A stretch of 9,505 bases of DNA from an uncultured Elusimicrobium sp. Lineage in GTDB: Bacteria > Elusimicrobiota > Elusimicrobia > Elusimicrobiales > Elusimicrobiaceae. Location: assembly GCA_946061795.1 (NCBI GenBank), contig CAMGSK010000053.1, forward strand, positions 1-9,505. Direction: 5' to 3'. The first letter of the stretch is position 1; each line of letters opens with the position of its first letter. The notes beneath the pieces were generated by a model, which saw only the letters and a list, made by a program, of their open reading frames with translations, searched no databases and was not told the origin of the DNA. Positions 1-6,229 of the stretch are shown here, in pieces. A program made the position numbers and the translations under genes.

Positions 1-384
1 GCGCGCGTTATGCTGCCCTCTGATATCGTTAATGAAGCAAAGAGTCGCCTCTCCAAGCAGTCTTATGATTTGGCCGCCAGCGGATTTAAACTTTATATAG
101 ACAAATACCCCGAAGGGGAAAATATTCAGCAAGCTTATATTTATTTGGGCGACGCTTACTCCGCGCTGGGACAAACCAAACCCGCGGCCATTGCCTACGC
201 CACAGTGCTGCAGAAATTCCCGGAAAGCAAAATCATTCCGACCGCCCGCCTAAAATACGCGCGCAGCATTATTCCTTTGGGCAAGACGGAAGAAGCCAAA
301 CGCTATTTTAATTCCGTCGTGCAGGATTTCGGGCGCAGCCCCGAAGCCCGTCTGGCCAAAGAAGAATTGGCCCGTTTGAAATAA
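1..384 (+). CDS. CpoB/YbgF-like TPR protein of the Tol-Pal system (3' end, partial)
   Basis: The frame is open from the left edge to a TAA at 382-384, so 127 C-terminal residues are visible and the true start lies outside the window; the ATG at 10 is internal. The visible part is built of about three tetratricopeptide-like helical pairs with the spacing and wording of the YbgF/CpoB C-terminal domain: a first repeat around 'YDLAASGFKLYIDKYPEG', a second around 'AYIYLGDAYSALGQ' and 'FPES', and a third around 'KTEEAKRYFNSVVQDF'. In proteobacteria CpoB is periplasmic, binds TolA and coordinates peptidoglycan synthesis with outer-membrane constriction; whether this homologue does the same is inference. 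The gene ends 4 bases before tolB, so the two are very likely co-transcribed and translationally coupled. Other periplasmic TPR lipoproteins (BamD-like) share this repeat, but the tolB neighbour favours the Tol system. A signal peptide or coiled coil cannot be judged because the N-terminus is missing. Confidence 0.8.
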   Translation, partial: ARVMLPSDIVNEAKSRLSKQSYDLAASGFKLYIDKYPEGENIQQAYIYLGDAYSALGQTKPAAIAYATVLQKFPESKIIPTARLKYARSIIPLGKTEEAKRYFNSVVQDFGRSPEARLAKEELARLK

Positions 385-388
385 TATC

Positions 389-1681
389 ATGAAAAATTTC
401 TATTCTTTCTTTTGCGCGGCCCTGTTGGGGCTGTGCGGCGCGGGTTTGTTCGCCGCTCCGAATACGGACGTGTATATCGGTATTACGTCTTCCGGCGGGA
501 AAAAACTGCCTTTGATCGCCATGCCGGCTTTTGCCAGGCAGGGAGAAGCTCTTGCCGCCGCGCAGGAAGTATATGACACCTTGCGCGCGGATATTTTATA
601 CGGACGTTATTTTGACGTATCTTCCGACGGGCCGGACTATGTTCCTTCCAATCCAAAAGCGGATTTGGCGCAATGGGCCAAATTGCGCGCCAATTATTTG
701 ATCGGCGGGGAGATCACGTACGCCGACCCGTATTATACCATCAAGCTGTACGTGTTTGACACCGCCACGCAGGCGCCCGTATTCGCCAAAGCTTTTAAAG
801 GAAACAAAGCCAGTTTGCGCCGTTTGGCCCATATCGCGGCGGATCAAATTACCCAAACGCTGACGGGCCGCCGGGGTATTGCAGACACGAAGATCGCTTT
901 TTCCAACAATGCGACGAAACATAAGGAAATTTACGTGGTGGATTATGACGGCCAAAATTTGAAAAAACTGACCAATGACCGCAGTATTTCTCTGCTGCCG
1001 CGCTGGAGCAGAGACGGACGCATTTATTACACGACGTACCGCTATAAAAACCCGGATATTTTCGCCATTGATTTAAAAGCGGGCAAAATCGCCCCGGTGG
1101 TGATTCGGGGAGGTTTGTCGCTGATCGGCGGCGTGTCTCCGGACGGCAAAGCGTTGGTCTTTACCAGTTCCAAGGGTTCCAATCCGAGTGTTTATATTTA
1201 TAATTTGGAAACGGGAGAAAAAACGCAAATCACCAACCGACACTCCGTGGACGGTTCTCCGTCGTATTCTCCGGACGGGAAATTTATCACCTTTGTGTCC
1301 AACCGCGCCGGAAACCCGCAGATTTACGTCATGGAGCTGGCCACCCGCCAAACCCGCCCTTTGACCAAAACGTTTAACTGGTCCGACAGCCCGCAGTGGT
1401 CCCCTACCGGGGAATGGATTGTATTCGCCGGGCGCGAATCTCCGTATCATCCGTTTGACATTTTTTTGGTGGATTTGACGGGCACGCAGCTTCGCCGTTT
1501 GACCACGGACGCCGGATCGAACGAAGACCCGACTTGGTCTCCCGACGGGCGTTTTATCGCTTTTACCAGCACCCGTGACGGCGGAAAACGCAAATTATAC
1601 GTTATGGACGCCGACGGCAGTGCGCCGCATTTGGTGGCGGATTTGCCGGGAGATTCCTTTACCCCGCATTGGTCTTTTTAA
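389..1681 (+). CDS. tolB: TolB, periplasmic beta-propeller of the Tol-Pal system
   Basis: This is a complete 430-residue protein, the usual TolB length. Residues 1-23 form a signal peptide (basic start, hydrophobic core, cleavage likely near 'LFAA'); the Cys at residue 16 is not in a convincing lipobox, so the product is probably soluble in the periplasm. Residues about 25-160 match the TolB N-terminal domain ('LRADILYGRYFDV', 'NYLIGGEI'). Residues about 165-430 form a six-bladed propeller: WSRDG, VSPDG, YSPDG, WSPTG and WSPDG turns recur at residues 206, 249, 293, 337 and 383, with a closing 'HWSF' at the C-terminus. In known systems TolB cycles between Pal and the energised TolA complex and helps outer-membrane constriction at division. 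It follows a CpoB-like gene by 4 bases and is followed directly by a terminator, so no pal lies downstream. No Shine-Dalgarno sequence is visible before the ATG, which points to coupling with the upstream gene. The start is supported by the signal peptide. Confidence 0.96.
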   Translation: MKNFYSFFCAALLGLCGAGLFAAPNTDVYIGITSSGGKKLPLIAMPAFARQGEALAAAQEVYDTLRADILYGRYFDVSSDGPDYVPSNPKADLAQWAKLRANYLIGGEITYADPYYTIKLYVFDTATQAPVFAKAFKGNKASLRRLAHIAADQITQTLTGRRGIADTKIAFSNNATKHKEIYVVDYDGQNLKKLTNDRSISLLPRWSRDGRIYYTTYRYKNPDIFAIDLKAGKIAPVVIRGGLSLIGGVSPDGKALVFTSSKGSNPSVYIYNLETGEKTQITNRHSVDGSPSYSPDGKFITFVSNRAGNPQIYVMELATRQTRPLTKTFNWSDSPQWSPTGEWIVFAGRESPYHPFDIFLVDLTGTQLRRLTTDAGSNEDPTWSPDGRFIAFTSTRDGGKRKLYVMDADGSAPHLVADLPGDSFTPHWSF

Positions 1682-1699
1682 GCGGAGTTTTTGCAGATG

Positions 1700-1732
1700 A
1701 AAGGCGCAAGCGTTTACGCTTGTGCCTTTTTT
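1700..1732 (+). terminator. Rho-independent terminator of the tolB unit
   Basis: The arms at 1700-1712 and 1717-1729 pair over 13 base pairs (one G-T wobble) around a TTTA loop, and the right arm runs into six T residues (1727-1732). It lies 19 bases after the tolB stop. The right arm is also preceded by A residues on the left side, so it may work weakly in the other direction. Confidence 0.93.
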
Positions 1733-1890
1733 CTAAGCGGGAATTTCCTGACGGCAGTGATGATATCGGCCCGCTAAAGTGATATCTTGGTGAGTTGGAA
1801 ATAAGAAGAAAAGGGGAAATTTTTTAAGCAAAAGAACTTTATTTATATCGGGTAATTTTATGTCTGAAATGTTTTGAGCCCGATAAAATG
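1733..1890. other. Gene-free spacer between two convergent units
   Basis: No coding frame of note is seen on either strand; the longest ATG-started + frame near 1860 has only five codons. The stretch is more AT-rich than the flanking genes. It holds a direct repeat TGATATC at 1761-1767 and 1780-1786, and two short inverted repeats: AGCGGG/CCCGCT at 1736-1741 and 1770-1775, and TATCGGG/CCCGATA at 1846-1852 and 1879-1885. I see no convincing promoter pair. It is best read as inert spacer between terminators. Confidence 0.6.
1761..1786. repeat. Short direct repeat TGATATC x2
   Basis: TGATATC occurs at 1761-1767 and 1780-1786, start to start 19 bases. Each copy contains the palindrome GATATC. 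The spacing is near two helical turns, which could suit a binding site, but a chance origin is quite possible in this short spacer. Confidence 0.3.
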
Positions 1891-1931
1891 AAAAACCGGT
1901 CCTCCCAATTGATGAGAAGGACCGGTTTTTT
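1891..1931 (-). terminator. Bidirectional terminator closing the dprA-RDD operon
   Basis: AAAAACCGGTCCT (1891-1903) and its exact reverse complement (1918-1930) form a perfect 13 base pair stem around a 14-base loop. The A-rich 5' side and T-rich 3' side give a U-tract in both directions. It lies 12 bases past the stop of the RDD gene, so its main job is to end the - strand operon; on the + strand it would back up the tolB terminator. Confidence 0.9.
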
Positions 1932-1942
1932 GAGAGAAAAAC

Positions 1943-2476
1943 TCAGCTGTTTTTAACGACGAGAGTATCGGCGATCAGGTCGTGCAGCGCCTGTTTCTTT
2001 TGCGTCCAGCCCGCCATCATGTAGCCGATGTAGAGCGTCATGTAAGAAATATATTTGGCGAACGTCCGTCCGCTGGCGCGCGCAAAAGAAAGACGCGCTC
2101 CGTTGGCGTCCGTCACGCGCAAGCCGAAGAGACGTTTGCCCCAGGTGGCCTGGTGCGCGCCGCTTTCCTGCAGGGCAAAATACAGCCAAAATAACACGAT
2201 GCCCAGCAGCTGCATCAACAAAATGCCGCCGTAAATAAGCAAAAACGCCTGCATGGCTTCCGGCGGAATATTTTGGCTGGGATCGGCCTGCTGCATCAAA
2301 GGAGCCGTTTTATATATGGTAAATCCCAACAGGACGGCTGTGGCTATTCCCAAGGGAATCATCAGAACCAGGCAGTCAACCAGACACGCGCCCGCGCGAA
2401 TCCAGAACCCGGCATAAACCGGTGCGGGCGACGTGTTCCCCGGCTGTGTTTGAATAAAAGCGTTTTGTTCGTTCAT
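1943..2476 (-). CDS. RDD family integral membrane protein
   Basis: This is a 177-residue protein with a polar N-terminus (1-20) and three hydrophobic spans at about residues 30-53, 75-103 and 139-155. The family name comes from conserved Arg and Asp residues, and these are visible: R27 and D34 in 'FWIRAGACLVDCLVL', the cytoplasmic-side motif 'WGKRLFGLRVTDANG' around residues 111-125, and 'ALHDLIADTLVV' near the C-terminus with D166 and D170. RDD proteins have no single agreed function; some have been linked to ion transport, and others are merely neighbours of envelope genes. Its ATG overlaps the tdk stop as ATGA, and AAAGAGG stands 7 bases before the start, so it is the last gene of the operon, just before the terminator. 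Placement beside tdk gives no clear functional hint. Confidence 0.9.
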   Translation of the reverse strand: MNEQNAFIQTQPGNTSPAPVYAGFWIRAGACLVDCLVLMIPLGIATAVLLGFTIYKTAPLMQQADPSQNIPPEAMQAFLLIYGGILLMQLLGIVLFWLYFALQESGAHQATWGKRLFGLRVTDANGARLSFARASGRTFAKYISYMTLYIGYMMAGWTQKKQALHDLIADTLVVKNS

Positions 2477-3051
2477 TTTGCGGCCTCTTTGGGCTTTTTA
2501 TAGCAGCGGCGGCATCTGGCCTGATAGGCGTCCGTAGTGCCCACCACGATGCGTTTGGTGTCTTTTGTCATGCGTTGGGTAAATGTGGCGGGATTGCCGC
2601 ATTTGGTGCAGACGGCGTGGTTTTTAGTGACAAACTCCGCCTTGGCCAGCAAAGCGGCCGTCACTTCAAAAGGCTCGGCGCGGTAATCCGTATCCAGCCC
2701 GGCGACGATAACGCGTTTGCCCGCTTTGGCCAGCCGGTCACACACGTCCACGATGCCTTTGTCAAAAAAGTTAACTTCGTCTATGGCAATCACTTGCGTG
2801 TCCTTTTCCACCATCGGTAAAATTTCGGCGGAATTTTTGACGCAGCAGGCGTCCACTTTGTTCTGATTGTGGCTGATAATGCTGCCTATGCCGTAGCGGG
2901 TGTCCAGCTTGGAGTTGAACAGCTGTACTTTTTGTTTGGCGATCAGCGCGGTGCGCACGCGGCGGATGAGCTCTTCGGTTTTTCCCGAAAACATACATCC
3001 GCAAATCACTTCTATCCAGCCTTGTTTTTTAAACATCATGTTGGGGGTCAT
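2473..3051 (-). CDS. tdk: Thymidine kinase (TK1-type, EC 2.7.1.21)
   Basis: It phosphorylates thymidine (and deoxyuridine) with ATP in the cytoplasm, the first step of thymidine salvage to dTMP. The 192-residue length fits bacterial TK1-type enzymes. The P-loop 'GCMFSGKT' is at residues 18-25, the Walker B segment 'IAIDEV' with D91 and the catalytic base E92 follows, and the lasso-loop zinc site is formed by C148/C151 and C180/C183. 'GLDTDY' at 118-123 and 'VVGTTDAYQARCR' near the end match the substrate-binding region. A longer open frame runs up to 3174, but I chose the ATG at 3051 because AGGGGAG stands 9 bases before it and the longer form would overlap lptD. One oddity is N94 where the family almost always has Gln (DEVQFF). 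The gene lies 29 bases after lptD and overlaps the RDD gene by ATGA. Confidence 0.96.
   Translation of the reverse strand: MTPNMMFKKQGWIEVICGCMFSGKTEELIRRVRTALIAKQKVQLFNSKLDTRYGIGSIISHNQNKVDACCVKNSAEILPMVEKDTQVIAIDEVNFFDKGIVDVCDRLAKAGKRVIVAGLDTDYRAEPFEVTAALLAKAEFVTKNHAVCTKCGNPATFTQRMTKDTKRIVVGTTDAYQARCRRCYKKPKEAAK
2484..2490 (-). promoter_or_regulatory. Ribosome binding site of the RDD gene, inside tdk
   Basis: AAAGAGG on the - strand lies 7 bases before the ATG at 2476-2474 and within the final codons of tdk. It supports the RDD start at the ATGA overlap. Confidence 0.65.
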
Positions 3052-3060
3052 GATAGTTTT

Positions 3061-3067
3061 CTCCCCT
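3061..3067 (-). promoter_or_regulatory. Ribosome binding site that fixes the tdk start
   Basis: On the - strand the sequence AGGGGAG lies 9 bases before the ATG at 3051-3049, inside the 29-base gap between lptD and tdk. It supports the 192-residue tdk product over the longer open frame. Confidence 0.8.
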
Positions 3068-3080
3068 GTTTTGAAAGGGA

Positions 3081-5258
3081 TTACATATCGCGCAAATCGT
3101 TCGGTCCTCTCCAGGGGTACCAATAGCGGTCTTCCCGGCTTTGGACGGGGTCTTTGCGCCCGGACGTTCCGCACAAAATATTAATGCGGAAAGCAAAGGA
3201 AAGGTTGTCGTTGCGGTCCCGCACGGATATTTCGGCCACCGCGTCGTGAAACTGTTTGGTCACGCGCAGCAATTTGTTAAAGGAATCAAATTTCCGCTCT
3301 TGCAGTTCAAAATCTGCTCCCAAGTCCACCCACCAGGTGCTGTCCGGCACGTGCAGGCTGAGGTCCGTGGTAAACGTATAGCGGTTGGAGAAAGTCTGGT
3401 AAAGAGAATACGGGTCTTGGTAGGTGGTGTAATTGGTCAGTCCCAGCCCCAGCCGCTGTCCTTTAAATGAAAAATTGGTTTGGGCGATAAAAGCCTGGTT
3501 CTTTTCAATTAAATCATATAAATTTTGCGCAAACAAATTGACGGACCCGTCGGAAGAAGTGTATCCGGCTTCCAGCAGGACGGGTTCTATGCGGTGTTTG
3601 AGATGATCCCAGGAATCTTTTTTGCCGTCGTAGTTGATTAAACTGAATCCCGTCGCCGCGCGGACATAGGTGTTGAAGGTCGGGCGGAAATAGTTTTCAA
3701 TGTAAAGACGGTTGCGCTCTTCTCCGTGGTCGGCGGAGGTTTGGTCGGAACGCAGCGTGCCCGTGGAAAGACGTTTGGTGTATTGGTAGCCAAAATCCAG
3801 CGTACCCAGCGGCGTGTCGGTTTGCAGATTCAAATCCGTTCCCACGCGGCCCACCCAGGCGGTTTTGTCTTGGTAATTTTCATCTTGCAGCGTGACGTGC
3901 TGGTCGTAAAACACGCTGGGAAGGAACGTCAGTCCGCGCGTAATCCGGACGGATTTTTCCGTCGTCCAGCGCGCGTTGCCTTGGCGCTGCCATTTTTCTT
4001 CCATGAGAGACGTATTGTTGAAGTTCAATTCCATGCGGTGCGTCAGCCCCAGTACGGGGTCTTTAAACGGCAGCAGCATATATTCCAGTTTGGGCAAATT
4101 GCGTTGCTTGGCGATGAACTCCCCGTTCTGCCAGTCAAAAATATCTTGCTGCGTATAACTCAGACGCAGTGTGGAGCTGCGGCTTTGGCGGGAGAGAGAG
4201 AAGTTGGTTTCCTGGTCCGGCGTAAAGATATACGGGTTGCCGCGGAAGAACGAGTCGTTAAAATACGGGTCGGACACCATACGGAACTGGGTTTGAAACT
4301 GGTACAGCGCACCGGAAGGATTGTTGAAATGGTCGGAACTGTCGTACATTTCCCACCAGTAGCCGCCGCGTATGCCCCAGCGTTTGGTGTCTTGCAGTTG
4401 GAAGGGATGCCCGTCCACGGTGTATTCTTCGTCGGGATTGGCGTGATCGTTGATGTAATAGGCTTCCGCGGTTCCCTTAAGCGTCGGTGTTTCCACGGCC
4501 ATCATTTCCAGCCCCATGCCGATGCCGGATTTGGTGTAGTAATCCAGGTTGATTTTGGGGCGGAAACCCCACACTTCGTCAAATACAGTGGAGGTCAGCA
4601 AGCCAAAACCCACTTTGTTGCTTTGCGTAAAGTCCACATGGGTGGTCCAAGGTTTTTTGCTCTCCAAAGAGCGCCAAAAGACGGGCAGCCACAGAAGCGG
4701 AATGCCGTCTAATTTAAATACGGCGTTGGTACCGAAAACCCGTTTTTCCGGGGACACTTTTAAACGGCCCAGCGTGACGGTGTAATGCGGGTCGGGATTG
4801 TCGCAGCAAGTCAGTACGGCTCCTTTGAGACGTTCGGTCCCGTTTTGGGAAGAAATTTCTTTGGCCGAAATGACGCGCAGCGGCGGATATTGCGTTTGAA
4901 TGTTTTCAGCCCGGAAATCTTTGGTTGTATAATTGACCGAAACGTTGTTGCCTTCCAGCTTTCCTCCCGCCCCTTCCACGCTCATCGGGCCGACGGAGGT
5001 GACGGTGGTGTTTTGTTGGTCCAGGGTGATGTCTTGCCCTTTGACGGTGCGCACTTCGCCTTCCCGGGTATGCTGAATCAGCGTGACGTCGCCTTTCAAG
5101 TTGATTTTTTTGGCGACGGGGTCCGCCGCGGCTTCGTCTGCGGTAAAATACAGAAATCCGTTCGTTTCGTCCGGCGCGGGCAGCGCGTTTTCCGCGCCGG
5201 AGAACGGCGCGGAAAGCAGGCAGACAAGCGTCAAAAGAAGCGGACGGAGCGTTTTCAT
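3081..5258 (-). CDS. lptD: LptD, outer-membrane LPS assembly protein
   Basis: LptD forms the outer-membrane barrel that, with LptE, inserts LPS delivered over the LptA bridge. The 725-residue product has a signal peptide (residues 1-22, 'LSAPFSGA'), an N-terminal OstA/LptA-like jelly-roll at about 32-150 ('INLKGDVTLIQ', 'VKGQDITLD', 'AENIQTQYPPLRVISA'), then the LptD signature at 150-200 ('CCDNPDPHYTVTLGRLKV', 'GIPLLWLPVFW'). Residues about 205-695 are alternating, aromatic-rich beta strands of the barrel. The mature protein has only three Cys: C151 and C152 after the jelly-roll and C696 just after the last predicted strand, followed by a 29-residue polar/aromatic tail. In E. coli disulfides between the two domains are needed for function; a single one could form here. 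Its ATG overlaps the ROK kinase stop (ATGA) and no Shine-Dalgarno sequence is clear, so translation is probably coupled. No lptE is in view. Confidence 0.95.
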   Translation of the reverse strand: MKTLRPLLLTLVCLLSAPFSGAENALPAPDETNGFLYFTADEAAADPVAKKINLKGDVTLIQHTREGEVRTVKGQDITLDQQNTTVTSVGPMSVEGAGGKLEGNNVSVNYTTKDFRAENIQTQYPPLRVISAKEISSQNGTERLKGAVLTCCDNPDPHYTVTLGRLKVSPEKRVFGTNAVFKLDGIPLLWLPVFWRSLESKKPWTTHVDFTQSNKVGFGLLTSTVFDEVWGFRPKINLDYYTKSGIGMGLEMMAVETPTLKGTAEAYYINDHANPDEEYTVDGHPFQLQDTKRWGIRGGYWWEMYDSSDHFNNPSGALYQFQTQFRMVSDPYFNDSFFRGNPYIFTPDQETNFSLSRQSRSSTLRLSYTQQDIFDWQNGEFIAKQRNLPKLEYMLLPFKDPVLGLTHRMELNFNNTSLMEEKWQRQGNARWTTEKSVRITRGLTFLPSVFYDQHVTLQDENYQDKTAWVGRVGTDLNLQTDTPLGTLDFGYQYTKRLSTGTLRSDQTSADHGEERNRLYIENYFRPTFNTYVRAATGFSLINYDGKKDSWDHLKHRIEPVLLEAGYTSSDGSVNLFAQNLYDLIEKNQAFIAQTNFSFKGQRLGLGLTNYTTYQDPYSLYQTFSNRYTFTTDLSLHVPDSTWWVDLGADFELQERKFDSFNKLLRVTKQFHDAVAEISVRDRNDNLSFAFRINILCGTSGRKDPVQSREDRYWYPWRGPNDLRDM

Positions 5259-6229
5259 TTCGTCAGGTTTGTTTTTGTTTCCCGGTAAATGGCGTACATG
5301 GCTGCGCCGACCCCGCCGATATTGGGGTCTTGGGAAACCACAAGTTTAAGCTTTTTAAACGGCGTTTGTATCTGCTGGTGATGCAGGACGTTCTCCAGCG
5401 AAGGCAGAAAATATTTGGCCGCGCCGGACACGCCCCCGGTCAGCACCACGGTATCCGTATCCAGTCCCAGCACGCAGTTGGAAATGCCGATGCCCAGGAA
5501 AAACCCGGTGTCTTCCCAAATTTTCAACGCCAGAGGGCAGCCTTTTTCCGCCGCGCGGGAGACCAATTCAATTTTGAAATTCTTTTCCTGTTCCACCATT
5601 TTGGCCAAAATGGACTGCGGGTGCTCCAAAATGCCTTCCATGACGCGCCGTTTAATGCCGATGGTGCCCACAAACGCTTCCAGACATCCGCGCGCGCCGC
5701 AGCCGCACTGCGGTCCGTTTTTGACGCTGGCGATTTTCGTGTGGCCGATTTCTCCCGCGGTGCCGTTGGAACCTTGGTAGAGCTCTTTGTTAAGGATAAG
5801 CCCGCCGCCTACGCCCGTTCCCAGCGTGACCACCAGCACATTGGTGCCCTGGCGATTGAGCACGCGTTCATACACGCCCCAAGCGGCCAGCGTGGCGTCA
5901 TTGGCCACGTGCGGGCGGATACCGGTATGCCGCTGCAAAATGTCGGCCAGCGGCCAGTCGTCCACGTCTTTAAATTTCAAATTCGGGTTGTAGCGCAGCA
6001 CGCCGCGCTGATTGTCCACGTCTCCCGGCGCGCCGACGCCCACCGCCGTTTGCTGGTCCGGGTATTGCGCTTTGGTCTGGTTGATAAAATCCGCGATTTG
6101 TTTTAAAAAACCTTCCGCGCCGTGTTCATAACTGGTTTCGATTTTTTCTTTGCGCAGGATTTCTCCGCGTTCGTTCATGACATAGAGTTTTACAAAAGTA
6201 CCGCCTATATCCACACCGATGCCAATCAT
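5255..6229 (-). CDS. ROK family sugar kinase, probable glucokinase
   Basis: This 324-residue protein most likely phosphorylates glucose with ATP in the cytoplasm, feeding glycolysis. The ATP-binding 'DIGGT' lies at residues 7-11; 'GAPGDVD' follows at 67-72; 'ANDATLAAWG' carries the catalytic Asp D111; 'GTGVGGG' is at 137-143; and the sugar-binding 'EIGH' (E160, H163) leads into the ROK zinc motif 'CGCGARGCLE' with C175, C177 and C182 and sugar-contacting E184. 'VVLTGGVS' at 261-268 is the second ATP-binding element. There is no N-terminal helix-turn-helix, so it is a kinase and not a ROK repressor. Glucose is the best guess for substrate, but ROK enzymes also act on N-acetylmannosamine, N-acetylglucosamine, allose or fructose. 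It overlaps the xer stop by ATGA and overlaps lptD in the same way. AAGGAG stands 8 bases before its ATG. Confidence 0.94.
   Translation of the reverse strand: MIGIGVDIGGTFVKLYVMNERGEILRKEKIETSYEHGAEGFLKQIADFINQTKAQYPDQQTAVGVGAPGDVDNQRGVLRYNPNLKFKDVDDWPLADILQRHTGIRPHVANDATLAAWGVYERVLNRQGTNVLVVTLGTGVGGGLILNKELYQGSNGTAGEIGHTKIASVKNGPQCGCGARGCLEAFVGTIGIKRRVMEGILEHPQSILAKMVEQEKNFKIELVSRAAEKGCPLALKIWEDTGFFLGIGISNCVLGLDTDTVVLTGGVSGAAKYFLPSLENVLHHQQIQTPFKKLKLVVSQDPNIGGVGAAMYAIYRETKTNLTK

Noticed and set aside
10..12. ATG near the left edge as start of the TPR gene
   Set aside because: The frame stays open to the edge, and the TPR domain of this family is C-terminal, so the true start lies upstream.
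431..440. Possible lipobox in the TolB signal peptide (Cys at residue 16)
   Set aside because: The residue before Cys is Leu and the position does not fit the lipobox; a signal peptidase I site lies nearby, and TolB is normally soluble.
1846..1885. Inverted repeat TATCGGG/CCCGATA as a third terminator or a structured RNA
   Set aside because: The stem is only 7 base pairs with a 26-base loop and is not followed by a T-tract; chance is likely.
3052..3174. N-terminal extension of tdk by 41 codons
   Set aside because: It would overlap lptD by over 90 bases and lacks family similarity; the ATG at 3051 has a good ribosome binding site and gives the normal length.
3726..4712. A 328-codon open frame on the + strand opposite lptD
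   Set aside because: It is in codon register with lptD and explained by its lack of TTA/CTA/TCA codons; no motif or ribosome binding site supports it.
5330..6106. A 258-codon open frame on the + strand opposite the ROK kinase
   Set aside because: Same register effect; the kinase motifs on the other strand are complete.
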